From the NCBI GenBank assembly GCA_023374045.1, contig CM041776.1:279619999-279683998 (forward strand): 64,000 bases of DNA. The letters run 5' to 3'. Position numbers and translations under genes: made by a program. Below, piece by piece: positions 11,740-23,970 of the stretch. Within the stretch, counting starts at the first letter, position 1; every line of letters begins with the position of its first letter. Source of the DNA: Limonium bicolor. Taxonomy: Eukaryota > Streptophyta > Magnoliopsida > Caryophyllales > Plumbaginaceae. The notes below the pieces were generated by a model. That model searched no databases. It was not told the DNA's origin and was given only the letters and a program-made list of their open reading frames with translations.

Positions 11740-12370
11740 GTTTGGGCCTTAGTCTAAGTTCAAGTCAAGGTCAAAGCTTGGGTCATGGTCAAAGTTCGAG
11801 TCAAGGTCAAAGCTTGGGTTGGTCAAAGTTGGACTGAGTCGAAGTTGGAAGTTTGGGCCTTGGTCAAAGGTGGAAGTTTGGGACTTGTTTGGGCCTTTGG
11901 GTCGAATTGGGCCTTATTGGGCTTTTGGGCCGAATTGGGCCTTGGGATAATGAGTTTTGGGCAAGGTTTGGTTTGGGCCAAAGTTGGCTACGGGCTGATG
12001 AGTTTTGGGCAAGTTTTGGTTTGGGCCAAAGTGGGCTTTTCAACCCAGGCCGCAGTGGGTCTTGGGTTTTTTTTTATTTGTGTTGAAGATTGTTTTATGG
12101 CTGAAGTGGGCCTTGGGCCTTTTTATTTGGGTTGAAAGATTTTTTTGTTTTTGGCTGAAATGGGCCTTGGGCCTTTTTATTTGGGTTGAAAGATTGTTTT
12201 GGGCTGGATTTGTTTTTGGATTTTAGTTTTTTGAGATGAGCTCTTGAACTGGGTTGATTATTGAATGGGTTTTGATTTTATTTTCAGAATTGGGCCAAAT
12301 GTGGATTAGGCTAGATGGAGAATGGGCCAGATGGAAATTGGGCCGATTTGTGATTGGGCCAAAGATGGGC
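11740..12370 (+). repeat. TGGGCC-rich degenerate repeat tract
   Basis: About 17 copies of TGGGCC, many extended to TTGGGCC, occur in roughly 630 bp, interspersed with GGTCAAAGTT-type repeats just upstream. The repeat keeps long frames open, explaining the ORFs here (for example 11785-12135), which show no domain. TGGGCC/T is the core of the plant site II motif bound by TCP factors; activity here is inference. Confidence 0.7.
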
Positions 12371-14825
12371 TTCAATTTTGAATTGATTGTTGGACTTGAA
12401 ATTTTTGAATTGGATTGCTTCTCTCTTTTTGTTATTATTACAATAATAAGGTGTGGTTTGGGTTTAGGGATCACCCAATTTATTAGGTGGGACCATGGCT
12501 CACCTAAATCTCTGGGTTCACCCTCTATCCTAAGGCTTGGTCCTAAGGTCTAATAACTAAGGCTTAGCAAGATAAGAAAAGATAAAGTTAAACAAAAAAC
12601 TGCAATGAAATACACATGAAACGTTATATACATAATGAAGCAATAAATCAAATAATCATGGAATGACAAAGTCAGAATCAAAAAGTTGACCAAAAGGGTG
12701 TTTTCAGGCCCGTGAAGAATAACCATGGAGCTTAAGAGTCCATTATTGCAGCCCACATGTAGAATTCAAGGTCCGCAAACCCAACCCCCAGGCAGAACCA
12801 AGTGCATTCCCAGTTCACCGATTCGATTGAACAACAGCATAAACAAAAGCAAATACATACATGAAATAAGGAAAACGTGAATCTAACCAAAGTAATTAAA
12901 CATGGTGGTTAATGATCTTTGACAGAAACAACGTAAATGGAAAATTAGCTGGTAAGTTTTAGCCCATAGGCGGCTGATGTGAAATCCCCGGAACTGAGTT
13001 TGGCCGAAGATCCTCTAGCATGGCCGATGTTCGCACCCCTCCATAAGCTCGTTTAAGACTTAAATATCATGTACCTCGGTAGGAAACAAGGATGGAAACC
13101 AATTAAAACGAGTTTAAAGCAATAAGCAGGGATAATATAAATAGGACAAGACTGATATATAGAAATCCCTTTTAACCCATCAGTTGACCAGATCAGACAT
13201 ATTAGCCGCCAATTTCACCGCACAACAGCAAGGGCATTACGTGTAGATTCAACTAAATATCCATAACAACACTACATTGTAGCAACTGTAAGCATAATCG
13301 ATCAACAGCAAGCATGCGTTTTCAAACCATTTTCAGGCAAGGTTAACAACTTATTTGGTTCATGAGTAAATACCGCAAGGAAAACCGTGATGAGTCCTGT
13401 AAATACTTCATAGATATAAACCAAAAACCAAACCAAGCATTAGTTGAACACAAAAAATTTGAGAGAAGAAACAAGAGGGGAGGTGCTCTCCTGTGCCTAC
13501 TTTACCATGAAGATTCCTTCAGAACCCCTTACCAAGGCGGCGAACGCTATTTTAGCACACAACACTAGATACGAAGACATTGATTTCATCAAAAGCATGG
13601 CCTGGATGACTTTAGCTCGTGCGCAAACCCGACGGGGCCAGAAAGTACAAAACACAGGGTATGCGGAATAACAGAATAAGCAAATAGAGAAATATCAACA
13701 CACAACAGTATTCACGCATAATACAATGAGCAGAGAAGTATCGAGGGACAGAACTTGGGTACCGCTAGAAGAAGTATAGAGATTCCCTGCAAAGAAAAGA
13801 GAAAATGGTGAGATGAACACACAAAGCCACCAAATACAGAGGTAAACAAAAAGTCGGTTCGTAATCGCAAATAGATAAACCGAAATAATATGAAGAGATT
13901 CAAAAAAATAGACTATGATTCGGGATTATGAGAGGCGGATGAGATTGGCCTCAAACTGAACACAAAACATTGGTAATGTGAATAAGTTTTCTAGAATCGA
14001 TTCATGCAGAGTGCCTCAGGGTGTGATCCGCTTCCATATCTGGTTTTGGGAAGATCGTCGATGACCTGAGCCAAAAGAAGACACGACAACAAGAACAACG
14101 GATCCATCAATTTTTTCCGAAAGAACCAGCACTAGATTGGGTTGATTATAGTCGGATGTTCAAGTGAAAGCTTCAAACCCATCGTGGGTTGAGCCACGGT
14201 ACAAAATCAGGAAGAATGGATAAGACATAAAAACGAAGAATAAGAGGGCAGCATCGCCTCCTTTTTCATTTTGTAGAACGATCAAGAGGTGGGCAATGCT
14301 AATGATAATCAACAAGAGGAGAGGGAAGAAGATAACTTCCTTGTATTTTAGGATTTTTCCAGAGTCGTCAATACCAACTGCCGGAAACAGGAGTGCCGAT
14401 GATGAATGAGAATGAAGACCACCGATAGAGAAGGTACACTAGGGATCGAAGGTCGTCGGAGAACAGAGAGAGATGGAGGAGGAAAATAAAACCGAGAAGA
14501 AGAAGAATAAGGCATCGGCTGGGTTTTTGCAAAGAAGAAAATGAAGGTGTCGGATCTGAAGAGAATGGAGGCGGGCATCGCCAGTGTCTCCTAGGTTTAG
14601 ATGTTAGGGCTTTTTATAAAACTGGGAATAGGATTAGGGTTTTTTTTTAACAAGGTAAACTGATTTTCATTTGGGCCCAAATAGGTGAAAATGGGTTTTA
14701 CTTGGGGTTGTTGGACTAAAATAAAAAGGGGTCCAAGCTAGGAAAAACCGTGTTTGGGTTTGGACTGAGACGAGGCCGCGTTTGGCCGGAATTTGCGCGC
14801 TATAACAAAATAAAAATGTTCCTTT

Positions 14826-14898
14826 ACTCTCTACAAGATTTGAACCCAAGATCTATGGACTAATAAGCAAGCACTCTAACCAGCTGAACCATGTCAGG
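14826..14898 (-). other. Degenerate tRNA-like sequence
   Basis: On the minus strand a D-arm-like TGGTTCAGCTGGTTAGAGTG (A box) is followed about 30 bases on by GGGTTCAAATC (B box). Acceptor and T stems pair poorly, so it is unlikely to yield a working tRNA. It may be a tRNA-derived relic or a normal part of this LTR. Confidence 0.35.
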
Positions 14899-15739
14899 AT
14901 TCAATATATACATGACAGAAATGAACTAAAGCTTGAATTCAAAACGGATGATGTTTCTAAAGCGTTATTGTTCTAAATGGAATATACAGGAAGGCAAAAG
15001 AGTTTTAAATTAGTAAAATGAATTATTTTTTTCTTTTTTTTGAATAGTTGTGAAATAATGGAATGTAGATAAAAACGAATACACCATTAAGTATTTAAAC
15101 AAATGAATTAAAATAACAATAAGTACATGAAATAATGAAATAGTACTACTATGATAATATACAAGTGAATGTCGTAAAAAAGGAATTGAATTAGATATGT
15201 ACAAGTAGCGGAAAAAGAGATTGAATAAACAAGTAATAGAATAAAATAAAATAAGAGGGAGTTTAATCAAATTAGCAACAAAAGGGAATATACTAATATA
15301 ACACTAGTGAAAATTAATGTACATAAAATGATGAAAATGATTATAAGATAATAATGATAAAGACAAAGTAAAACGAGTACTGATAAAGAAAAGTATCAAT
15401 GAAATTAAATGAGATAAAATAAACAGGTAATACAATAACATAGAATAAGAACAATATAAAATGAAATAGAAAAATAAATAAGCAAAGATAGATAGGATAA
15501 AATAAAGTAAAAATGGTGGTAAAAATAAGTAAATAGACAAAAGGAACGGGTTTAAGACCGGATTATTGTTGGAAATTCATTTTTAAAGAATTGTGTTTTT
15601 ATGAAATGCTCTGAAAAAGATTATAAAATGATGGTTTCGTTTTAGCACGCACGCTAATATGTTTTTGAAAAAGAAAAGCGACGACCCCTCTTATTATTTC
15701 GGAATTTGCTTTATGGTGTGAGAATTTTTGGTGTCTACA

Positions 15740-15864
15740 ATAAGTATTCTGTTTTGGGCCTTTATTTTTTTTGCTTGCATTCGATATTTAGAGCCCTTTG
15801 TTATTAAGTAATAATACACGGCGTGTAACATCCCTAACTCCTAGGCCAGTGTTGGGGTGTTACA
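15740..15864 (+). repeat. Gypsy-1 3' LTR, right part
   Basis: From ATAAG it matches the end of the 5' LTR (about 2160-2291): TTTTGGGCCTTTATTTT, GATATTTAGAGCCC and the terminal GGGTGTTACA. GTTCT follows at 15865-15869, the right target duplication. Confidence 0.9.
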
Positions 15865-17027
15865 GTTCTAATGAGGGTTAACGATTCTATAGTAGGGAGG
15901 GAATGTTCATTAAATTACTTGTGCTTATACCCCACAGCAGAACGTGGTGGTCAAATGTAAGCATAAGTATCTCTTGAAAACAGCTAGAGCTTTGTACTTT
16001 CAATCCAAGGTGCCTCTATTGTATTGTGGAATGCATTCTTCACACAACATTCCTAATTAATCGTATTCTCACGAAAGCCTTAAAGGGTAAGAACCCTTTT
16101 GAATGTCTTTATCGGAAGAAGGTTAATGAAGACAACATAAGACCTTTTGGATGTCTTTGTTATGTAACTCTAGTTAGACCAAAGAACGACAAGTTTAATC
16201 CTCGGGAAGAAGCATGTGTTTATGTGGGATAGAAGGATGCCATGCAGAATGAATTGCACATGCTCTAGAAGCAAATAGAACCTCAAAGATCGTTGATTTA
16301 CCAAAAGGACAAAAACTGGTAGGTTGCAAGTGGGTGTATAAGGTGAAAATGAAATCTGATGGAACTCTAGAACAGTATAAAGCTCAACTTGTAGCAAAAG
16401 ATTTTACTCAGTGTCATGGTCTTGACTACCATGAAATATTTTCTCCTGTTGTCAAGATGACTACGATTCGAGCTCTTATTATAGTTGCTCTTAATAAAGG
16501 CTGGGTTATCAACCGGCTGAATGTCAATAGTGCCTTTTTGCCTGAAGACTTAGATGAAGAAGTTAGTATGAAAGTCCCACCTGGTATAGATATCACCGGG
16601 AAGAACAAAGCCAGCTTTCTAAAGAAACCCTTGTATGGCCTTAAGCAAGCTTCGCGTCTGTGGTTCTTCAAACTTTTGCACATTTTCTTAGGACTATGGT
16701 TTTGTTCAGTCAAAGAATGACTACTCGTTGTTTTTCAGAATAGTTGGGACTCACTTTATGTAACATTGTTATATATGTTGATGACATGCTTGTCATAGGA
16801 ACTCATCAGTTAGATGTCGATTCGATCAAATGTGCGATGGATGATAATTTTAAGATCAAGGATTTAGGGCAATTACGCTATTTTCTTTGTATTGAGTTTG
16901 TTCCTACTAAGCACAATGTTTTATTATCTCAACATAAATTTGGTATGGAGCTCGTGGAAGAATAATAGTGTCAGGATGCAAGATCTGTTGCTAGTCCTAT
17001 GGTTGTGGGGACTCAACTTGTTGTTGG
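15865..17027 (+). pseudogene. Copia-1 integrase end and reverse transcriptase
   Basis: The integrase continues from position 196 (FYSREG, TPQQN-like, ARALYFQSKVPL, CILHTTFLINRI, FGCLCYVTLVRP). It ends at about 16232 (CVYVG), then joins almost directly to the start of RT (DAMQNELHML, GCKWVYKVK at 16325). The usual long linker is missing, so an internal deletion lies at about 16232. RT motifs: LVAKDFTQ..GLDYHEIFSPV, NVNSAFLPEDLDEEV, PLYGLKQASRLW, and the catalytic YVDDMLVIG at about 16772. Frameshifts at about 16700 and stops at about 16963 break it. Bases 17023-17027 are the GTTGG duplication of copia-2. Confidence 0.9.
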
Positions 17028-17269
17028 TGTAAAACCTTGCAATCGTGCAAGGGTAATTCTCATTGAAACAGAGAGCAAAATATGTCTCTCGTGTGTATTA
17101 CAGAATCATCAACTAGGTCATATCTGGGCTAGTGACTGGGTTTTATATGTATAAGATGGTGGTCCAATATAATAGAAGCATTGGACCGGCTGAAAACAAT
17201 TACATAGAAAACACCTATAATACATACTATAAACGTACATATCAATATCGCCTAGATACAAGTCTAATA
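17028..17269 (-). repeat. Copia-2 3' LTR
   Basis: Plus-strand TGTAAAACCTTGC to GTCTAATA, nearly identical to 35002-35241. Confidence 0.93.
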
Positions 17270-17286
17270 CCCCCCCCCCCCCCCTC
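17270..17286 (-). other. Copia-2 polypurine tract
   Basis: A plus-strand run of about 15 C reads as a run of G on the minus strand, abutting the 3' LTR. A near-pure G run is an extreme form of the usual purine tract; its exact length may be affected by sequencing. Confidence 0.75.
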
Positions 17287-17559
17287 TAAGAGTACACTCT
17301 TGTGTTGTTCATAGGTGTAAGAGATGTGCTCTTTGGTCCAGTTGATGTGGGATATAAGAGACCACCTGTACCTGCAAGAAAGACAGAAAACAGAAACCTT
17401 TCTCGGCTTTTGTAAGAGTATGGCACTAGATGAGATCATATCAGAAGCCCGAAAAGTGTACCTGCAAGGAAAAAAAAGAACACACTATCCTCCTTTCTCG
17501 GGTTTTTGTAAACCCATGGCATTGTATGAATTGTGATAACTCTTACCGGTGAGAGGTGT

Positions 17560-17642
17560 TGTCATTACGTCCACTAACTGATGAGTGCTAGGAACATATT
17601 TGACTTGGATAAGACCAGCTTGCAATTTTTCATGCACAAAAT
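17560..17642 (-). pseudogene. Copia-2 RNase H C-terminal piece
   Basis: On the minus strand the frame reads FVHEKLQAGLIQVKYVPSTHQLVD, the standard end of copia RNase H. It continues the HIEIDCHF sequence that ends at 31806, confirming that 17643-31801 was inserted between HF and VHEKL. Bases 17638-17642 are AAAAT, one copy of the target duplication. About 17287-17560 is the degenerate 3' untranslated part of copia-2. Confidence 0.85.
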
Positions 17643-19698
17643 TGAAATACCCCTAACATTCAAATAAATAAATATTGATAAATAAGTATTATTTAGGGGA
17701 TTATTAAACCCTAAAAGAAAGTATATAAACATTTAGGCGTTAAAAGCACCTAAATTCCTTAAGGTCAGAAACGTGCGCTAAAGCCCGACCTTAAGTTAAA
17801 CAAGTTATATAAGTTATAAACTTCATGTAAAGATAATCAAGGAACATTATATGACCCTTAGAACACATGACCTCATCTAAAACCGAGCGGAAATACAAAA
17901 CGCTCGGGAGTTCCCTTAAAGGCCTTTAAGGCCCGAAAGTCACGGAAATACATTATAGGATGAAGTAGAGCATTACTCTTCATTCCAAATGCACCATAAT
18001 ACTCTATTAAATATATAAGATGAATTCCTCGAGCTAAATTCTCAGTTAAAGACTAAGTGCTTGGAGGTTCCCGATGCGGGCCCCATAAACCCCCGGGAGT
18101 GCCCCGTAGTGGTACCGAAGGGACACAAAGTCCTATATAAATTATTCTTGGAGTTCCTAACATCTTTATTCAACATTATAAAGAGAATTCTCGAGCCAAT
18201 TCTTCAAAAATAAACAAAGTGCTCGGACGAATTTCTTAACGCTCCTTTTTGCCCCGTTAAGCCCCGGGAGTGGTGTTTGGGGTTGATGTAACCTCATATA
18301 ACTCAATGTAACACCTTAACATATTATTATTGACTATAAACAATGTCAATAAACACTTGGAACCCATAGCGACTATAATTTTTCAGAAAAATCCTTAAAG
18401 CACAAAAACTCACCTTCGGGTGTCACGAAAATGCGTTTTACGCAATTGACTTGAAGTTTTTGAGGAGCCACGAGTTGACAGTATTAAAAGTGGATAAAAT
18501 GACCATCTAAATCAATTAATGACAGTACTAAATTCATAGTACAAATAGGGGCGATGTTTGAGACAAAAAGATACTAGAAATCAGCATTTTTACCTTAAAA
18601 GTTTCATCTTTTACCATAATAAAAATGTACCAATTAAATGCTGGAACCTACACATATTAGTATGGTCTTAGTACAATATAGTGTAACAAAAATAAAAGGA
18701 AAAATTAATTCCATTTTGTCCCTAATGCATGCGTTAATTCATGTCTAAATGGGCTTGTTTTTTTCAACAAAATATTGTCTTGGTAAATAATGACTCATCT
18801 AGCATGTATTATATATTAATATGACAAATAAATATGTCAATTGGAGACTACATCACCGATTTCCTGCATCAAAAAGAAGAGAAGATTAGCTTATATTATA
18901 TCAATGGAAATTTAATACACAAAAGTGACAACTTGCATCTAGCTTTACTCCATGTGCAACTACAAAACAAAACAGCATGTTACTACCCATATGACTTCCG
19001 AATTATGCAGGAATAAAGGGGAAGGATTGTTCATTTAATAACCAAAAGAATACACTACCTAACTATACATATGTCATTGCCTAATTCAACAAAGTTACCT
19101 TGTCTTGGAGCAGCCCATATGTCCGAAAACGAGTGTAAAAAGGAGGCTGAATTGCCTTATAAAAATTCAAATAAGATACCTAGCTAACCTAGCCATGTTC
19201 TTATGCTTTAATCAGCAAAAATCGGATGGGGAAATAGCAGCACATTACCGTGAGAAACAAGGAGAATGAGGACAATGTATGACATGTATTCTACTTTGAT
19301 AATTCAAAAGAAAACACTCACCTAACTCATAACTCATGCCTTGTCTTCTTCTTCCAATTATCAAACAAACTTTGTCTTGATTCCTTGTCACATGGCCGAT
19401 GGTGTACAATGAGATAAGACCATTTATTGAGCCAATAAACATGTAAATAAACTAAGGAAAATAATACATGAAATGACATTATTTTTGACAAAAGAAATTC
19501 CTCTCATTCCAATCTTCTTAAGTTCTATGTAAGCCTCATTCCCAATTGCCTTCACTTGGCCGATTTGGGTAAGCTCCTTGCTCTCTTTTCTTCTTCTTCT
19601 TTCCTAGCTTCAAGCTCCAACAATGGAGGTTTAAGTTCTAACTCCATTCTATGTCAAAATTCCTAGCTAATTCTACAAAGCAAGAGTCAAGTAGCAGA

Positions 19699-20060
19699 TC
19701 TGTTCAAGAGGTCTGACTTCGGGAGAGATTCTGTAATTTTCAGTAAGTTATCTCGAAATCTTCCCAACATCAAACTTGTTCCTCTTCGAATTAGCTTTCC
19801 ATACATATAAAGAACATTAATTTTCATGGTGTATTCAGTTCTGGGTGAACAAAAGAAGGCGAAGTGGTTCACAGCAGAAAATCTGTTCAATAGGTCTCAG
19901 TTCGGGAGATATTACAAATTTTCCGTAAGTTTTCTCAACATCTTCTCAACACTAAAGTTGTTCCTCTTTGAATTATATTTCCAGACATATAAGAATCATT
20001 AATTTTCGTGGTCATTTCAGTTCTGGGTGACAAAAACCGCAGAGAGTGCGCAATCTGGAA
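19699..20060 (+). repeat. About 183 bp tandem duplication inside the LTR unit
   Basis: TCTGTTCAAGAGGTCT..TTCGGGAGA at 19699 is repeated at 19882, including CATTAATTTTC.TGGT and TCAGTTCTGGGTGA. The copies have diverged. No coding content. Confidence 0.7.
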
Positions 20061-20182
20061 ATTTCGGTAAGATGAGGTGATCCTTATCTTCCTCCATATG
20101 GTGTCTATAATTAGTGACGAATTCTAGAGCTTCTAAACCTATATTCTCTTCATCATTTCATGAAGGAAATCTAAATCTACAA

Positions 20183-23100
20183 TGTAACACCCCCCCAACA
20201 TACAACAACATACTTAACATTAAACTGCAGCGGAAAATACACATCATCACATAACTTAACTCATCGGTGTTACACACCGTTAACCACCTACGTGGCTAAC
20301 ATGGCTAACATTTACACAACTGTATCGGTCTGATGGACTAGATCCCCGAGCAACTATACAACACCGTCTCCTTTATTACTACCAACATCCTTTATACAAA
20401 TACCTTCCAACTGTACCGAGTATTTACAACTAATGCCGAGAACAAATTCGGTCTTACTACACCTACAGGTTACAAGTGATTACACCAATTACCCGTACGC
20501 AACAACTACCCCGTCCTACTCTCGGACGGCTCCAGCTCCTTGTACCTGAAATAGAAAAAGGAAAGAAAGGGTGGCCCCCCAGGGGCTCAGCACCTTTGCT
20601 GGTATGGTAATCCCGCAGCCCACATGCTACCGGGCCACGCACAACTATTTGTCGTCTTAGCATGCAGTTGATTACATTTAAATCAAGCATGTGAAACATA
20701 AACTCACAACACGATACATTTCACCCCAATGGGCTTAACATATACAACTCACTTACACTTAACCAATCACTCTTTGAGTTCTTCAACCCTATAGTATTTC
20801 TCCTCTAACGGAGCTATTACCTTAACAGACGACATTTACCCACTATCGGGTTTCCACAAACGTCCCTTTTACATAATAGGAACCATATCCATGATCCTCA
20901 TATTTCACTTCTAATCACATATAACATCACATCACAATAACTTTGCAACATAACAATAACACATACATAACGGGTACGGGTCTCTTAGGAACCGGCCCAA
21001 ACATAGTTAATACACTGGTGAGCCTAGGGAAAGATATCGCCCCCATGTTAAGCTCGTTATAACAACACTCATTACCGCCCTAATAGTCGGACGAGTAACT
21101 TACCTAAAGATGGATCGGACTTGGTGACCCGAACACACCACACAAACACATGTTCCCCCTAAACCGATCGTAAGTCAGAATAGCTAAGCTTTGGGATAAG
21201 CTAATGGGAGATCATAACCCGTGAGGGAAACAACCATAACAGAGAGAAGGGTAAAGCTAAGAAGGATACCCACTCCCAAACAACGCGCGACCGGCCAAAA
21301 CCGGATTCCTCACTACTGTTAGTACATACTTACTTTAGAATATTAGTTAGAACCCCACTATGGAGTCTATCACACCTACACACATACAGTACCACAACTG
21401 GGTTAAACATACAAGGGAGATCCCTACATTCACATATACATACCACACAATTAACACACGCATAGCCGTGGTTAGTACGTCCCACGGTTCGGGTCGTTTA
21501 ATCCGAATACCAAACTCTCCTGTGATCCTAGACTCAGTTAGTTAAGGTTTAACACTTTCGAGGTTAAATGGTATCGGGAACTAAACACGCCACATATATG
21601 AATTACTATAAACTCATTACATGTTTTATCTTACAACGTGGCAAACATACAGAAAAACACATTGGCATACAAGCCGGTGTAATCCGGTAGGACACAGGTT
21701 GCAAGAAAACCACCATACCTGTCACCGGAGTCCACTTTATCATGTGCATTTATATTCCTCGAGCAATTCTCGAACAACTGACAACATCACATGTACTTTT
21801 ATTAACATCGGGTAACATGTTTGTTTAAAGTCTAATGCTCATAACTTACCCTCGTTAACTAGTTAAACAACTTGACATTTTTAACTTGTTTTACTTTCAC
21901 ATTTTGTTACAACTTTCCACCCACTTGGTTGTCTTTATATCACATCTAACATGTCCTTAACATCCTTACAACATCATTACTTATCAATCCCCATCTTTAC
22001 ACATCATTTTTATACCTTAAACAACATTTTTAGAGTGGTCCGGGACTTGGTCCTTACCTTAAGTCCCGGACCAACACATTAGGAAAACCTTCGGCGTATT
22101 TAGCAGGGTGGTCCGGGACCTTGTACTCACCCCAAGTCCCGGACCAAACCAGTGGTGCACTCTCGGCCTATTTTCATGCATAGTCCGGGACTTGAACCAT
22201 AACCTAGGTCCCGGACCAAACCTACAGAATTGTTAAAATTGCATTTTTCAAGTGTTGTTGCCTTAGTTCTCCACCTCCATTAATTGTATAAATTTACCAT
22301 ATGATCTTAGGTATATTCTAATACCAAAATACCACTTCGATTCACCTTAAAACCTTACCCAACTTGTTACTCATTTTTCTTACAAAATCTCTTAACACTT
22401 GTAACATTTCTCATTTGGTTTTCTAAGTGGTGTTTCACCTATAATGACCACTACACCAAAATGTCTCCAGAGACGTACACCTTCACCAAAGACACCTTCA
22501 TTACACACACACTAAACCTCAAGCTACACTACATCACAATATAGTGCATAAACTTAAATTGCTTGGCACTTAGGCCCTTAAATAACATAAACCTTAAACA
22601 CTGAATTTCCACATAATAATTGCCTTTCACCTGCAAATACACACAGCAGTACATATGTCTTTTACTAGTCCCTTTGGGAACATTTTTCTAAGTCATTGAC
22701 CATTGGCTCTTTAGGTAGTTTCAGTAGACAATATACGTTCATTTTCCAAAGGAATTTCAAGCTACTTTTGGTTAGCATAATTACCTCCTTTCCTCACAAC
22801 TTCTTTTCTTTTCAGAAATCTGTAAGGATATTTGCTTGCTTGTCAACTTAGAACTTGAAGAGAGTTGGGAACATGTCAAGAGAGGACTCCACCCAGTCCT
22901 TGAAAGGTTGGAATGAAGCTAGAACAAAGCAACGTAAGGACTCCATTTAAGGCAAATTTTCGAATAGCACATAACATGGAGGAAACACCATTTTTCTTTG
23001 AGTTTCCTTACCTTGAAGCAAAGGAGAACAATAATATGTGAAAAGATGAGCTCAAGCTCCCTCCATGGAAATTCCTCTTGGCACCAAAGTGGAGCTCTTG

Positions 23101-23965
23101 AAGATTTGAAAGGACTAAGTCGAAGAGCTTGATGAAACTAAGAGATCGGTGGTCTTAGTTTTTGATTTGGACAAGTGAGCTAGAAGTTACAAGGATTTGA
23201 AGGTGTAGGCTGGTGGTGTGCTGGTTCAGTCGTAAAAGAGAGCAAGGAGGAAGAAGAGATACGTGAGATTGAGAGAAATGAAGATAATGAGAAGAACTCA
23301 CTGATTGCAATAGCCTTTAGTAGATAATAATTGTTTACTAAAAGCAAATAGTAACTTAGCTTTATTACTTATTTACTTGTTTGCTTATTAATTGATAAGG
23401 GTGGTGATTCACCTCTATAAAAACCGGCCCCCATCAGTTACAAGGGGTTACCCAGTCTTAATTGATCAATTAAATTACATATGTCGACATATGTTACAAA
23501 CTAGCTTATTTTAGTTACTATTCACTATAACAAAACACATGGAAGTGAAATATTAATTTCTTATTATTTTAAACTTCCAAATGTGATACTAAATAGTACA
23601 CATATTAATTAAAGAGTATTGATGGTCATTTAGCCATTCAAAACTCATTTACAAGACAGTTCCTCAAAAACGTGCTTTAAAGCTCCTTAAAGCTCATTTC
23701 GTGTTTTAACTTGTTTTCAAGCTTGGTTTTCCTTGGTAATTGATTTAATAGGCTCATTAATATATATATAAGGTCTTGGTAAGTTCATTAAGCCTTAACC
23801 AAGATTATCCCAAGCTTAGAGCATATTTCGCCCTTTATTGCCTTTAAGGCATTTAACTGTATTTACTATCTTTTAAATTGTTTACTAATATTACTAAGAC
23901 TCTTTTTAGTCTTAATAAATTATAATTTAATGTTTAAACAACTTATTAAGGTTTGGGGTATTTCA
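20183..23965 (-). mobile_element. Solo LTR 1 (minus orientation, 3783 bp)
   Basis: On the plus strand it runs TGTAACACCCCCCC to GGGGTATTTCA, the reverse of the TGAAATACCCC..GGTGTTACA ends. It is flanked by TACAA (20178-20182 and 23966-23970). No internal region exists between the ends, so it is a solo LTR left by LTR-LTR recombination. It shares ends and general layout with the gypsy-4 LTRs. ORFs inside (for example 20463-20699 and 21360-21545) show no recognisable domain. Confidence 0.88.
22036..22219 (-). repeat. Three GGTCCGGGACTT hairpins in solo LTR 1
   Basis: Three units of the form GGTCCGGGACTT, about 12 bases, AAGTCCCGGACC at about 22036, 22108 and 22178. Each is a nearly perfect inverted repeat able to form a GC-rich stem-loop. 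They lie near the middle of the LTR. Confidence 0.85.
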
Positions 23966-23970
23966 TACAA

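Larger units (their letters stand above)
9022..15739 (+). mobile_element. 6.7 kb TG..CA unit, probable solo LTR of a Tat-type gypsy element
   Basis: Starts TGTGGAGGGTG, ends GGTGTCTACA and is flanked by ATAAG at 9017-9021 and 15740-15744; removing it restores the gypsy-1 LTR. The end sequence, the GAGTCGCCACCTA stretch near 9259 and the GCGACGACCCC stretch near 15679 resemble long LTRs of the plant Tat/Ogre group as I remember them. I found no gag or pol motif, no second LTR and no internal primer site, so a solo LTR is the simplest reading. It contains a foldback MITE, a TGGGCC cluster and a degenerate tRNA-like stretch. The remaining ORFs look random. Confidence 0.72.
197..15864 (+). mobile_element. 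Gypsy-1: Ty3/gypsy chromovirus-like LTR retrotransposon
   Basis: A full-length but degenerate element: 5' LTR 197-2291, tRNA-iMet primer-binding site, gag, protease, RT, RNase H, integrase and chromodomain-like tail (2414-6882), polypurine tract, and a 3' LTR from 6927 split by a 6.7 kb insertion and finishing at 15864. It is flanked by the 5 bp duplication GTTCT (192-196 and 15865-15869). The 5' LTR begins GGTTATACC where the 3' LTR has TGTTATACC, so the terminal T has mutated. The gene order and the C-terminal module ending in an EEATWE motif point to the plant chromovirus branch (Tekay/Del type), a lineage call made from memory of the family. Confidence 0.9.

Noticed and set aside
11785..12226. 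Tryptophan- and glycine-rich ORFs in the TGGGCC tract
   Set aside because: The residues come from translating TTGGGC repeats in several frames; all frames look alike.
14826..14898. A functional tRNA gene
   Set aside because: A and B boxes are recognisable, but acceptor and T stems do not pair; kept only as tRNA-like.
9022..15739. A complete retrotransposon rather than a solo LTR
   Set aside because: No coding motif, no second LTR copy and no internal primer-binding site found in 6.7 kb.
20183..23965. CRISPR-like repeats in the hairpin arrays of the LTRs
   Set aside because: Units are inverted repeats of uneven spacing in eukaryotic LTRs, without uniform spacers or cas genes.
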